A stretch of DNA of 34,762 nucleotides from Desulfurellales bacterium (GTDB lineage Bacteria > Campylobacterota_A > Desulfurellia > Desulfurellales > Hippeaceae), in NCBI GenBank assembly GCA_027035885.1, contig JALVTR010000083.1:1-34762 (forward strand), read 5' to 3'. This document shows positions 1 through 7,062 of this stretch, piece after piece. The notes below the pieces were generated by a model that saw only the letters and a program-made list of their open reading frames with translations, ran no database searches and was not told the origin of the DNA. The position numbers and the translations under genes are program-made. The number at the start of each line of letters is the position of its first letter. Within the stretch, counting starts at the first letter, position 1.

Positions 1-69
1 GGTGCATCGTTGAAGTTATTGGAAGGAAAAACGTTGCCTGCTGTTGAAGTTTTGGAGAGAAAACGATGA
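1..69 (+). CDS. pgk: phosphoglycerate kinase, C-terminal fragment
   Basis: Only the last 22 codons and the TGA stop lie in the window. The translated tail contains GASLKLLEGKTLPAVEVL, which matches the conserved C-terminus of phosphoglycerate kinase, the glycolytic enzyme moving phosphate between 1,3-bisphosphoglycerate and ADP. The stop overlaps the tpiA start as ATGA. The pgk-tpiA-secG order is common in bacteria and supports the call. The 5' part is outside the window, so nothing can be said about its start or promoter. Confidence 0.85.
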   Translation, partial: GASLKLLEGKTLPAVEVLERKR

Positions 70-797
70 GAAAAAATATTGTTGCTGCTAATTGGAAGAT
101 GTATTTTAGTATGGGTGAGGCTCAAAGTGTTGCGGAGAGGATAGCTGAGGTTGTAGATAATAAAACAGAAGTAATTGTATGTCCACCTTTTGTTTTTTTG
201 GATAGGTTGTCTGAGGTATTTTTAGATACTCCGATTAAACTTGGTGCGCAAAATATGTACTTTGAAGAAAAGGGAGCATTTACAGGAGAAATTTCTCCGG
301 TTATGCTTAAAAGTGTGGGTAGTGAGTATGTGATTCTTGGTCACTCCGAAAGAAGGCATATATTCGGAGAAGACGACATTGATATACACAAAAAGGTTGT
401 TAGTGCAATAGAGCATGGTTTAAAACCTATACTGTGCGTTGGTGAAACGCTTGCCCAGAGGAAGGATGATAAGGCAAAGGATGTTGTAGAAAGACAGATT
501 ATTACTGCTTTGGACGGTGTAGATTTAAGTGGTGTTGTGGTAGCCTACGAGCCTGTTTGGGCCATAGGCACAGGTGTTCCTGCAGATTTAAATACGGTTA
601 GCGAGATGCATACGTTTATTAGGGGTTTGGTTGAGGATGTGCCGATATTGTATGGAGGCAGCGTTAAGGATAAAAACGCCTATGAATTAGCACAAATTAA
701 CGATGTTGACGGTTTTTTGGTAGGATCTGCAAGCCTGGATACCGATACGTTTAAAAAGATTATAGATGAGTTTGAGAGGGCTAAGGGGGTAAATTAA
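66..797 (+). CDS. tpiA: triose-phosphate isomerase
   Basis: Interconverts glyceraldehyde-3-phosphate and dihydroxyacetone phosphate in cytosolic glycolysis and gluconeogenesis. The 243-residue protein is normal length for this TIM barrel. Visible active-site residues are N9 and K11 (ANWKM), H93 in the LGHSERR motif, and the catalytic base E162 in AYEPVWAIGTG; the phosphate-binding YGGSVK motif follows near residue 197. The lid loop after AIGTG reads VPAD rather than the more usual K-T/V-A form, a mild variation. The ATG overlaps the pgk stop (ATGA) and the stop overlaps the secG start (TAATG), so the three genes are almost certainly co-transcribed and translationally coupled. Confidence 0.97.
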   Translation: MRKNIVAANWKMYFSMGEAQSVAERIAEVVDNKTEVIVCPPFVFLDRLSEVFLDTPIKLGAQNMYFEEKGAFTGEISPVMLKSVGSEYVILGHSERRHIFGEDDIDIHKKVVSAIEHGLKPILCVGETLAQRKDDKAKDVVERQIITALDGVDLSGVVVAYEPVWAIGTGVPADLNTVSEMHTFIRGLVEDVPILYGGSVKDKNAYELAQINDVDGFLVGSASLDTDTFKKIIDEFERAKGVN

Positions 798-1126
798 TGC
801 TTACAATATTGATAGTTGTTCAGGTCGTTTTAGGTTTCTTACTTGTTGGTTTGATACTAATTCAAAAGGGTAAAGGTGCAGAAATGGGCGTGTCTTTTGG
901 GGCGGGTGCAGCAGACACATTATTTGGTCCTACTGGTACTATGAGTCTTTTGGCCAAAGTTACTTGGGTTTTGGCGTTTATTTTTATGCTTAATTCCATA
1001 AGCATCTCTTATATCGTTTATAGAGCTGGGACTAAGTCTATAGTTCAAAATGCACCTACACCTACACCGCAACAGCCAGCTAAACAACTTAAATTACCGG
1101 TCAATGCTAAGCCTATAACAAAGTAA
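797..1126 (+). CDS. secG: preprotein translocase subunit SecG
   Basis: Small inner-membrane partner of SecYE that assists the SecA-driven export cycle. The 109 residues show the family plan: a first membrane helix (about residues 3-22), a conserved cytosolic loop with QKGKGAEMG and FGAGAADTLFGPTG, a second helix (about 50-72), then a variable tail with a Pro/Thr-rich stretch (PTPTPQQP). Loop and topology together are diagnostic. It lies between tpiA and a binding-protein gene, overlapping both by one base. Confidence 0.95.
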   Translation: MLTILIVVQVVLGFLLVGLILIQKGKGAEMGVSFGAGAADTLFGPTGTMSLLAKVTWVLAFIFMLNSISISYIVYRAGTKSIVQNAPTPTPQQPAKQLKLPVNAKPITK

Positions 1127-2661
1127 TGTTGAAGCGATTATTAGTCGCTCTAACCTTTGTTTTCTTTTCATACAGCAGCTTTTCTTCCACCGTTTATTTT
1201 TCTTTAGGTGCGAACCCAAAAAGACTTATACCGTTCCTTGCTGTAGATTCATCAAGTGGTGAGATATCGTCTTATATTTTTAATGGTTTGTTAAAATTAG
1301 ATAAAAACATGCATATTGTGGGTGATTTGGCCAAAAGCTACGAGTTTAAAGAAAACGGTAAAATTTTAGTGTTTCATTTGAGAAGGAATGTTTTTTGGCA
1401 GGATGGTAAACCGTTCACGGCGCAAGATGTTATATTCACATACAAGCTTATTACAAATCCTCATACTCCAACCCCTTATTCGGGCAACTATAAAATAATC
1501 AAAAAGATATATGCACCGGATAACTACACTGTCGTTGTTGAGTATCCCTATCCGTTTAGGCCTGCACTCTACTCGTGGATGATGGGTATAGTACCAAAGC
1601 ACTTGCTAAAAGGTGTTAAAAATATTGCCACTTGTGAATTCAACAGAAAGCCTATTGGCACAGGTCCATATATTCTAAAGGATTGGAAAACATCCCAATA
1701 TGTAATCTTAAAGGCGTTTGATAGGTATTTTGTGCATGAGCCTAACATAAACAAAGTGATATATAGGATTATCCCTGATCCGACAACCGCGCTACTTGAG
1801 CTTAAAAACGGTAATTTGGATATGCTAACGCTCTCTCCTTTGCAGTACAAATACGAGTTCGGAAAGAAACAAAGAAAGCGTTATAAAGTATATTTTGAAC
1901 CGTCTGGGAGCTACACGTATTTGGGTTTTAATTTAAGGCTGAAGATGTTTAAGGATGTTAGGATTAGGAAGGCAATATGTGAGGCAATAAATAGAGATGA
2001 GATAAAAAAGGCCATACTGTTTAACTTTGGCGAGGTTGCAGATTGTATTTATCCAGAAAATTCGCCTTATTTTATTGGTAAGACAATTTGTCACTATAAT
2101 CCAAAGGATGCACTCAGGCTTTTAAAAGAAGCTGGCTATACAATAGGTAATGACGGATGGCTTTACAATAAAGATGGTAAAAGGTTTGAATTTACCATTT
2201 ACACAAATGAAGGCAATACAGAAAGAAAGTACGCCGCTATAATGATACAGCAGTATTTAAGGAAGATTGGTATTGATGTGAAAATTAGGATACTTGAATG
2301 GCAAGCGTTTTTGAACTTCGTGAATGAGAGGCACTTTGATGCCGTGATTTTGGGGTGGCAGTTGGGCGCTGATCCCGATCAGTATTCCATTTGGGACTCG
2401 AAGAGCGATTTTAAGGGAGGATTTAACTTCGTAGGTTTTCATGATAGACGTGTTGATAGGTTAATAGAAGAAGCGCGAAGAACTTTTGATAATAGAAAAG
2501 CTAAGAAATTATACCTTGAAATTAACGACTTAATCGTTCACCAATTTCCATACATTTTTTTGTATTATCCAACGGCCATTATTGCTGTTAATAAAAAAAT
2601 CAAAGGGATAAAACCTGCCAAAGCCGGCATAATGTATAACTTTATAGATTGGCAGTATTAG
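1126..2661 (+). CDS. peptide ABC transporter substrate-binding protein (SBP_bac_5 family)
   Basis: Probable periplasmic binding protein of the DppA/OppA family, which delivers di- or oligopeptides (in some members nickel or other solutes) to an ABC importer. The 511-residue length is typical. An N-terminal signal peptide is clear: K3/R4, a hydrophobic core to about residue 15, and a Ser-rich cleavage region. There is no lipobox cysteine, so a soluble periplasmic protein is likely. Family landmarks include the LVFHLRRNVFWQDGKP region and the KPIGTGPYILKDW region. No permease or ATPase gene adjoins it, so it is an orphan component here and its substrate cannot be read from context. Its stop overlaps the convergent ferredoxin gene by 4 bases. 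The family is secure; the substrate is not. Confidence 0.9.
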   Translation: MLKRLLVALTFVFFSYSSFSSTVYFSLGANPKRLIPFLAVDSSSGEISSYIFNGLLKLDKNMHIVGDLAKSYEFKENGKILVFHLRRNVFWQDGKPFTAQDVIFTYKLITNPHTPTPYSGNYKIIKKIYAPDNYTVVVEYPYPFRPALYSWMMGIVPKHLLKGVKNIATCEFNRKPIGTGPYILKDWKTSQYVILKAFDRYFVHEPNINKVIYRIIPDPTTALLELKNGNLDMLTLSPLQYKYEFGKKQRKRYKVYFEPSGSYTYLGFNLRLKMFKDVRIRKAICEAINRDEIKKAILFNFGEVADCIYPENSPYFIGKTICHYNPKDALRLLKEAGYTIGNDGWLYNKDGKRFEFTIYTNEGNTERKYAAIMIQQYLRKIGIDVKIRILEWQAFLNFVNERHFDAVILGWQLGADPDQYSIWDSKSDFKGGFNFVGFHDRRVDRLIEEARRTFDNRKAKKLYLEINDLIVHQFPYIFLYYPTAIIAVNKKIKGIKPAKAGIMYNFIDWQY

Positions 2662-3074
2662 AACTCATCAGGCAGGCTCATAGCTTTTACAGGGCAGACA
2701 TTGACACAATAGCCGCAGGCAATACATCTGTCTTTGAAAAGATCGACTCTCATTGTTTTTCTATCAGTTATGATTAGAGCTTCTGTTGGACAAACTGCAA
2801 CGCAGAAACCGCAGTGATAACAACTGCTCTCATCTCTATTTATACTTTCCTCAACGAAGCTGATAGATACACTATTATCTTTTAAGTATTGAATACCACT
2901 GTTAAAAGAATTTTCTTCCCCAGATATTTCAAGTGTCAATATGCCCTCTTTTCGTGGGAATATGTTTGCCCTCATAATATTGAATGTAAGTTCGAACTTT
3001 TTGCATATATCCGAAACAAGAGGTTTGTCTGCTATCTCTTCTGGAAACCTTAAGACAACCTTTTTTGATATCAT
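2658..3074 (-). CDS. NIL-domain 4Fe-4S ferredoxin (homocysteine-synthesis accessory)
   Basis: A 138-residue protein with an N-terminal NIL domain (about residues 3-75, an ACT-like fold also found in methionine transporter ATPases) and a C-terminal pair of 4Fe-4S clusters. The two cluster motifs are CYHCGFCVAVCP and CIACGYCVNVCP, each CxxCxxCxxxCP. NIL-ferredoxins of this kind are genetically linked with COG1900 proteins in homocysteine synthesis of methanogens and other anaerobes (work of Rauch and Perona). A strong Shine-Dalgarno, AGGAGG, precedes the ATG. It follows the COG2122 gene with an 8-base gap and is last in the operon. An electron-donor role is inferred. Confidence 0.9.
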   Translation of the reverse strand: MISKKVVLRFPEEIADKPLVSDICKKFELTFNIMRANIFPRKEGILTLEISGEENSFNSGIQYLKDNSVSISFVEESINRDESSCYHCGFCVAVCPTEALIITDRKTMRVDLFKDRCIACGYCVNVCPVKAMSLPDEF

Positions 3075-3082
3075 AAATCCTC

Positions 3083-3790
3083 CTAAACCAGCTCTATTTT
3101 TCCCCAGATGCCTATCTTTTTAGCTTTTATAAATAGGCACCCGTCCACGTTTTTACTCTTAGCAAACTCAATTGCGTTTTCTATATCATCTTCGTTTTTT
3201 ATTAAGTTAGCTGTTTTTGTAGCCAAAGCGTCTGCAAAGGCAGTATCCCTGTCAATAATAAGTGACAAATCTGCTTTGCCTAAGCTCAAAGAAGGCCCAA
3301 TTTTTGCACTGGATGAACATACTCCTATTGGAACTTTGGAAATCTTTATTTTTATGCTCAAACTATCCTTAAAGTAATGGTTTTGCGTGTATAGGCCGAC
3401 TACTGGTTCTGTGTTGAGTTTTAAAAAAACATCGCCGCCGTTTTCCACCACACACTCATTACACTCTTTCAAAAGCAACTGGCCAACTTCTTTTGCTATT
3501 GCACCTGCCACAGCTGCCATAGGCCCAACATCTGCCTTTCTTGATGACTCTATCATTTTTTTTGCTATCTTAGGGGCTTTTTTGTCCTGTCTTATAGGTT
3601 CCAGGGATGTTAGAAAACCCCTATTTTTTTCAATGTAAGTCAAAAGATCACTCCATAGCTTTTTAACTAACTCGAAGGTTTCAAACCTTAAATCCTTGCA
3701 AGCCTTGACGAATAGGTTTGTGCTTTTGTATGTTGTTTCCCAACTTTCGAAGCCATTTAGTTTAAATCTTTCCCTATAGATTCTTTTCAT
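3083..3790 (-). CDS. UPF0280 family protein (COG2122, ApbE-like fold)
   Basis: A 235-residue member of UPF0280/COG2122, distantly related to ApbE flavin transferases. Family landmarks seen are GPMAAVAGAIAKEVG near residue 89, the ENGGDVFLKL motif near 116, a Ser-rich segment (GVCSSSAKIG) and the C-terminal DTAFADALATKTANL motif. COG2122 proteins co-occur with COG1900 and NIL-ferredoxins and have been implicated with them in homocysteine formation in anaerobes; the exact chemistry is not settled. The gene overlaps the end of the COG1900 gene by 17 bases and lacks a strong ribosome site of its own, suggesting translational coupling. Family assignment is solid and the function is inferred mainly from the cluster. 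Confidence 0.87.
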   Translation of the reverse strand: MKRIYRERFKLNGFESWETTYKSTNLFVKACKDLRFETFELVKKLWSDLLTYIEKNRGFLTSLEPIRQDKKAPKIAKKMIESSRKADVGPMAAVAGAIAKEVGQLLLKECNECVVENGGDVFLKLNTEPVVGLYTQNHYFKDSLSIKIKISKVPIGVCSSSAKIGPSLSLGKADLSLIIDRDTAFADALATKTANLIKNEDDIENAIEFAKSKNVDGCLFIKAKKIGIWGKIELV

Positions 3791-4985
3791 ACTTCTTTAA
3801 GTACTTAAGTGGTTCGTAATCCCCAGATTGTGGTAGGGATACAGATGGCTTTGTTAAAAAGAATTTTTTGTCCAAAATCCACTGTTTTAATGTTTCTGAG
3901 ATTTTTATTGCGCCACTGTAGCTACTTAATGGTGCTGTTGGCACCTTTTTCCCGTTTATTGTTATAAAACCACTCTTTAACTTCTTGTAGTTTGTTAATC
4001 CATAGGTGTTGTCAATTTTTAATGGATAATCATGTCCGTAATCAAAGATGTAGGCATCTATCTCCTCATCGCTAACAGAGCTGAAAAAGGCGATTTCTTC
4101 GTTTAAAATCGGTATAGGTATGCCCAAGCCAACGCTTAAAGAAACGCCATATCCTAAAATCGATGCACCTTTGATAAAATCTGCATTCATCTGTTTCATA
4201 TTACCTAAAACGGCTAAAGCCCCTGCACCGGTTTTCGGAACTCCCCTTTCATTGCGCTCCTCATTAGGATTGTGTTGAGTCCCATGCCATATCACATAAC
4301 CAATACCACCGCCCAAAAAAATGCGTGTTCCTATACCGATTGTTAGGTAAAATGGGTCATTGAGTAATGGGGATAGTTGTCCTGCTGAAGAGTATGTTGC
4401 ATTTGAAAAACGGGGTTTTAAGACACCCATGTATGTGTAGATCGTTTTGTCCGTTGAGTTTGTGGCCACAGAGTAGTTTTGGTAAGCGTTTCTCGGGTTA
4501 AGCAAAGTAGCCTCCCTCAAGTCATCAATAAATATCTCCATCTCTATTCTTTTGGCTGGATAGCAATCGGTTCCGTAGCCTTCAGCTACCAACCTGACAG
4601 GTTTTCTTGCAATGAGATCCTCAATAACATGACCACCACCGTACTCAAATCTGCCTGGGTGGACAGCATTTAGTGGGTCGCCTTTCTTTACCGCTGATGC
4701 ACCTATGTATAAATCCACGGCTGCCAAGGAACCATATGCTTCAACGTCATTTAACCAAACTTTGGCTGCCTTAATTTTTGGTGCGGTATGGCCGAAGTTT
4801 AAAAGTGCTCCGCTTGAGCACATTGTCCCAAATGTGCCTGTTGTTACAACATCGACCTTTTTTGCTGCCTCAACCGTACCGTTTTTTCTTACAATATCAA
4901 TCATTTCTTCCGCGTTAACAACAACTGCTTCACCATGTTTTATTTTATAGTTTATCTCTTCAATGGTTTTGTTGACTTTGAACAC
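3774..4985 (-). CDS. homocysteine biosynthesis protein (COG1900/DUF39)
   Basis: COG1900/DUF39 proteins are required, in methanogens and probably other anaerobes, to convert aspartate semialdehyde and sulfide into homocysteine without O-acyl-homoserine. The 403-residue product has the two expected cysteines: C56 in GTFGTMCSSG and C141 in EGYGTDCYPAKR. It also has Gly-rich family segments (FLGGGIGYVIWHGTQHNP, VPKTGAGALAVLGNMKQM). Some archaeal relatives carry C-terminal CBS domains; none is visible here. The start is GTG, preceded at 5 bases by a strong Shine-Dalgarno (AAAAGGAGGT on the minus strand). It heads a three-gene unit with COG2122 and NIL-ferredoxin, which is the strongest functional support. 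Confidence 0.9.
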   Translation of the reverse strand: MFKVNKTIEEINYKIKHGEAVVVNAEEMIDIVRKNGTVEAAKKVDVVTTGTFGTMCSSGALLNFGHTAPKIKAAKVWLNDVEAYGSLAAVDLYIGASAVKKGDPLNAVHPGRFEYGGGHVIEDLIARKPVRLVAEGYGTDCYPAKRIEMEIFIDDLREATLLNPRNAYQNYSVATNSTDKTIYTYMGVLKPRFSNATYSSAGQLSPLLNDPFYLTIGIGTRIFLGGGIGYVIWHGTQHNPNEERNERGVPKTGAGALAVLGNMKQMNADFIKGASILGYGVSLSVGLGIPIPILNEEIAFFSSVSDEEIDAYIFDYGHDYPLKIDNTYGLTNYKKLKSGFITINGKKVPTAPLSSYSGAIKISETLKQWILDKKFFLTKPSVSLPQSGDYEPLKYLKKYEKNL

Positions 4986-5015
4986 CGTAAACCTCCTTTT
5001 GCGTATTGGGAAAAA

Positions 5016-5044
5016 CGAATAGCATTAAAATTGCTTGGCGTCAA
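5016..5044 (-). promoter_or_regulatory. sigma-70-type promoter for the homocysteine cluster
   Basis: On the minus strand, TTGACG (5039-5044) is followed after exactly 17 bases by TATTCG (5016-5021), preceded by TGC, giving an extended -10 (TGn). Transcription would begin near 5009, leaving a leader of about 24 bases with the AAAAGGAGGT ribosome site at 4991-5000. The leader is too short for a known riboswitch. The -35 begins about five bases past the nuclease-gene stop, so read-through from the restriction operon is also possible. Confidence 0.55.
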
Positions 5045-5049
5045 TATTT

Positions 5050-5652
5050 TTATTCTTTAAACTTAGCTACGAGATATTCTGGTATAGTTATTTTTAAGCC
5101 GTCGTTGGTTTTTTGATAATAGATTATGCATACCTCAATTTGTTCTGATAGCATTTTCTTGGAAGTGTAGCTTGATGGTTTTAGACTTACTGGTATTTCT
5201 CCTATATAACCATCGATGCCTTTGCTTTCCTCTTTTGGATTTGCTAATTTGTAGGTGGTGTTAAATTTTTCAGAGATTTTCTTCAGTACAGCTTCTTGAA
5301 ATTTTAAACCAATGTATGTTTTTACTATTATTAAATCGTACGACCATTTTTGCACCATTTCTCCATCGATTTTGTTTATAGCATGTTTAAGGTTATTGAT
5401 CATGTTTAATATTTTGTTGGTAGCGTTTTCAATAGCATTCGAGTGTTTTTCTAAGTACCATTCTTCCCAATCTTTGATGGTTCTACCTTTAAATTCCTTA
5501 ATAAGCTCGCTCATTTTACCCACTGTTGGTGGTCTTGTAGCTTGTGAATTTTGATTGGCTAAATTTAGAATTTGTGTTGTGTATTTAGGAAACTTAGGAG
5601 ACTCAATACCCATTAATTTGCGTATTTCTTTTGTTTTTAACTTAAGCTCCAT
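5050..5652 (-). CDS. type II restriction endonuclease, MjaI-like
   Basis: A 200-residue protein resembling the MjaI family (RE_MjaI), whose archaeal prototype cuts CTAG. Conserved-looking stretches are FPKYTTQILNLANQN near residue 21 and GIDGYIGEIPVSLKP at 145-159. In the latter, D147 and the S156-L157-K158 triplet could form a PD-(D/E)xK-type site, with E120 as a further acidic candidate. It directly follows and overlaps by 16 bases a DNA methyltransferase gene on the same strand, the normal layout of a type II pair. The family assignment comes from recalled similarity and partner context; CTAG specificity is inference, supported by near absence of CTAG in the window. Lysine- and isoleucine-rich coding suggests possible acquisition by transfer. 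Confidence 0.72.
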   Translation of the reverse strand: MELKLKTKEIRKLMGIESPKFPKYTTQILNLANQNSQATRPPTVGKMSELIKEFKGRTIKDWEEWYLEKHSNAIENATNKILNMINNLKHAINKIDGEMVQKWSYDLIIVKTYIGLKFQEAVLKKISEKFNTTYKLANPKEESKGIDGYIGEIPVSLKPSSYTSKKMLSEQIEVCIIYYQKTNDGLKITIPEYLVAKFKE

Positions 5653-6938
5653 TTAGATATTTCCTTTTTATATGGTTTTTCCTTCAATTCTTCTATATTT
5701 TTGAGGCTGTTTTCCATAGCTATGAATTTTTCCTTTAAGTCGTAATTTAGGTTTCTTTCGGCTATTGCATAGCCATTCTTTATCAGGTATGAATTTATGA
5801 AGATTTTGTTTTTCAAATAAACGTACGCTTCTGTACTATTTTTTTCTTCTTCAACGTATTCTTTATCGAATTTTAAGTATACATCCTTTTTGAGAATATA
5901 TTTCTTTAAATAGCTCATTGTCCCGTAAAGGTTGACAATTACAAGACCCCTAAATTTTACAATCAAACCTGTATTGAGCAAAAGTCTGGCATCATCAAGT
6001 ATATCGATAACCTTGTAACCTTCATTTTTTCTAAAGTTCAACTTTTTTGGATCCATAATTGGTTTAGCATCCTTAATGATGGGTTTATAGTTTATTTCCT
6101 CCACGGATACTTTAAAATCTCTCTTTGTGAGTTCAATTTTTTTTTGGGGTTCTATAATTTTGGTACTTTTTATCTTTTTCATAATTATTTCTGAAAAATC
6201 CTCGTTAATTTCATATCCAATGAAGTTTCTTTTGAGTTCCAATGCAACCTTTGCAGTTGTTCCACTACCCAAAAACGGATCCAATACGGTTTCGCCAATG
6301 AATGTAAACATCTTTATTATTCTTTTAGGGAGTTCCTCGGGGAACATTGCTTCATGCTCTATTTGCTTTGTCCCTCCGAAGGTCCAGTGTCCAAAAAAAA
6401 ATTCTTTCCATTCCTCTTTTGTTAGCTTCGATTTTTCTTTTATATCTTTAGATACTTTTTTGCTTTTTCCTGGCTTTTTAAATATAAGTATATATTCGTA
6501 GTCTATTTCAACCATACCATTAGGTGGATAAGGGTAGGAGCCCATAACATTGGCTCCGCCTGTTGTGTTCATGGTCGTTTTCTTTTGCCATATGATAGAA
6601 CCCATATAATCAAATCCTATATCTTCACATTGTGCAATAATCTCCGCATGCAAGGGTATAATTTTATATCTTCCGTATACTATGGATCTTGCAAATTGGT
6701 CCCCTATATTTATGATAAACCTCCTTCCTGGTTCTAAAACCCTAAACGATTCTTTCCATACTCTGTATAAATCCTTAAGATATTCATGAAGGCTTTGACC
6801 ATAGCCAATTTGGTTTTTTGATTTGTAGTCTTTTATTGACCAATAGGGAGGAGATGTAACAATGAGATGTATAAAGTTATCTTTTATCTCTATCATCTTT
6901 CTGCTGTCACCTATGATTATTTTGGCTCGACTTTCCAT
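5637..6938 (-). CDS. DNA methyltransferase (beta-class, SPPYW) with degenerate SNase-like C-terminal domain
   Basis: Amino-methyltransferase protecting host DNA against the neighbouring nuclease. Motif IV, TSPPYW (residues 28-33), precedes the AdoMet-binding motif I, DPFLGSGTT (220-228), the order of beta-class N4-cytosine/N6-adenine enzymes; SPPYW favours N4-cytosine but is not proof. The catalytic part ends near 260. After a Lys-rich linker, residues about 307-433 resemble a staphylococcal-nuclease (TNase) fold: KVIDI, the KFRG strand and the AYVYLKN...INSYLIKNGYAIAE segment. Equivalents of nuclease residues D40, E43 and R87 appear replaced, although R330 may match R35. A binding or target-recognition role is therefore more likely than cleavage. 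The gene holds two 9-base homopolymer runs. At 433 residues it is longer than a minimal beta-class enzyme because of this tail. Confidence 0.9.
   Translation of the reverse strand: MESRAKIIIGDSRKMIEIKDNFIHLIVTSPPYWSIKDYKSKNQIGYGQSLHEYLKDLYRVWKESFRVLEPGRRFIINIGDQFARSIVYGRYKIIPLHAEIIAQCEDIGFDYMGSIIWQKKTTMNTTGGANVMGSYPYPPNGMVEIDYEYILIFKKPGKSKKVSKDIKEKSKLTKEEWKEFFFGHWTFGGTKQIEHEAMFPEELPKRIIKMFTFIGETVLDPFLGSGTTAKVALELKRNFIGYEINEDFSEIIMKKIKSTKIIEPQKKIELTKRDFKVSVEEINYKPIIKDAKPIMDPKKLNFRKNEGYKVIDILDDARLLLNTGLIVKFRGLVIVNLYGTMSYLKKYILKKDVYLKFDKEYVEEEKNSTEAYVYLKNKIFINSYLIKNGYAIAERNLNYDLKEKFIAMENSLKNIEELKEKPYKKEISKWSLS
6137..6145 (-). repeat. A9 homopolymer tract in the methyltransferase linker
   Basis: Nine consecutive T on the plus strand (A9 in the coding strand) fall at codons for P-Q-K-K, between the catalytic and SNase-like domains. 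Slippage by one base would remove only the C-terminal domain. Confidence 0.7.
6393..6401 (-). repeat. T9 homopolymer tract in the methyltransferase catalytic domain
   Basis: Nine consecutive A on the plus strand (T9 in the coding strand) encode F180-F181-F182. Slippage here would truncate the enzyme before motif I and inactivate it. By eye these two are the only 9-base single-nucleotide runs noticed in the window; several 7- and 8-base runs occur elsewhere. Confidence 0.7.
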
Positions 6939-6959
6939 ACTCGCCCCTTTTTGTTGATA

Positions 6960-6988
6960 AGTTTACAATTTATTTTTCTTTCAAGCAA
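6960..6988 (-). promoter_or_regulatory. promoter for the restriction-modification operon
   Basis: On the minus strand, TTGCTT (6983-6988) is followed after 17 bases by TAAACT (6960-6965), upstream of the methyltransferase ATG at 6938. The ribosome site (GGGGCGAG) is weak. The same -10 hexamer, TAAACT, appears in the promoter of the long operon at 18873. It is divergent from the yggS promoter. Confidence 0.45.
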
Positions 6989-7013
6989 GTTTTGAGAAAA
7001 TGCATCTTTGTAA

Positions 7014-7041
7014 TTGAAAAGAATAGTTTTTGTGTTATACT
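7014..7041 (+). promoter_or_regulatory. extended -10 promoter for the NAD-salvage operon
   Basis: TTGAAA (7014-7019), a 16-base spacer, then TATACT (7036-7041) preceded by TGT, giving an extended -10. Transcription should start near 7048. This rules out an in-frame TTG at 7030 as the gene start, because it lies in or upstream of the promoter. It supports the ATG at 7063, which has AGAGGTG at 7051-7057 as its ribosome site. Confidence 0.6.
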
Positions 7042-7062
7042 TACGCAAAAAGAGGTGAACTT

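Noticed and set aside
4986-5049. Possible SAM or other riboswitch before the homocysteine cluster
   Set aside because: The predicted leader is only about 24 bases and shows no stem; a sigma-70-type promoter accounts for the gap.
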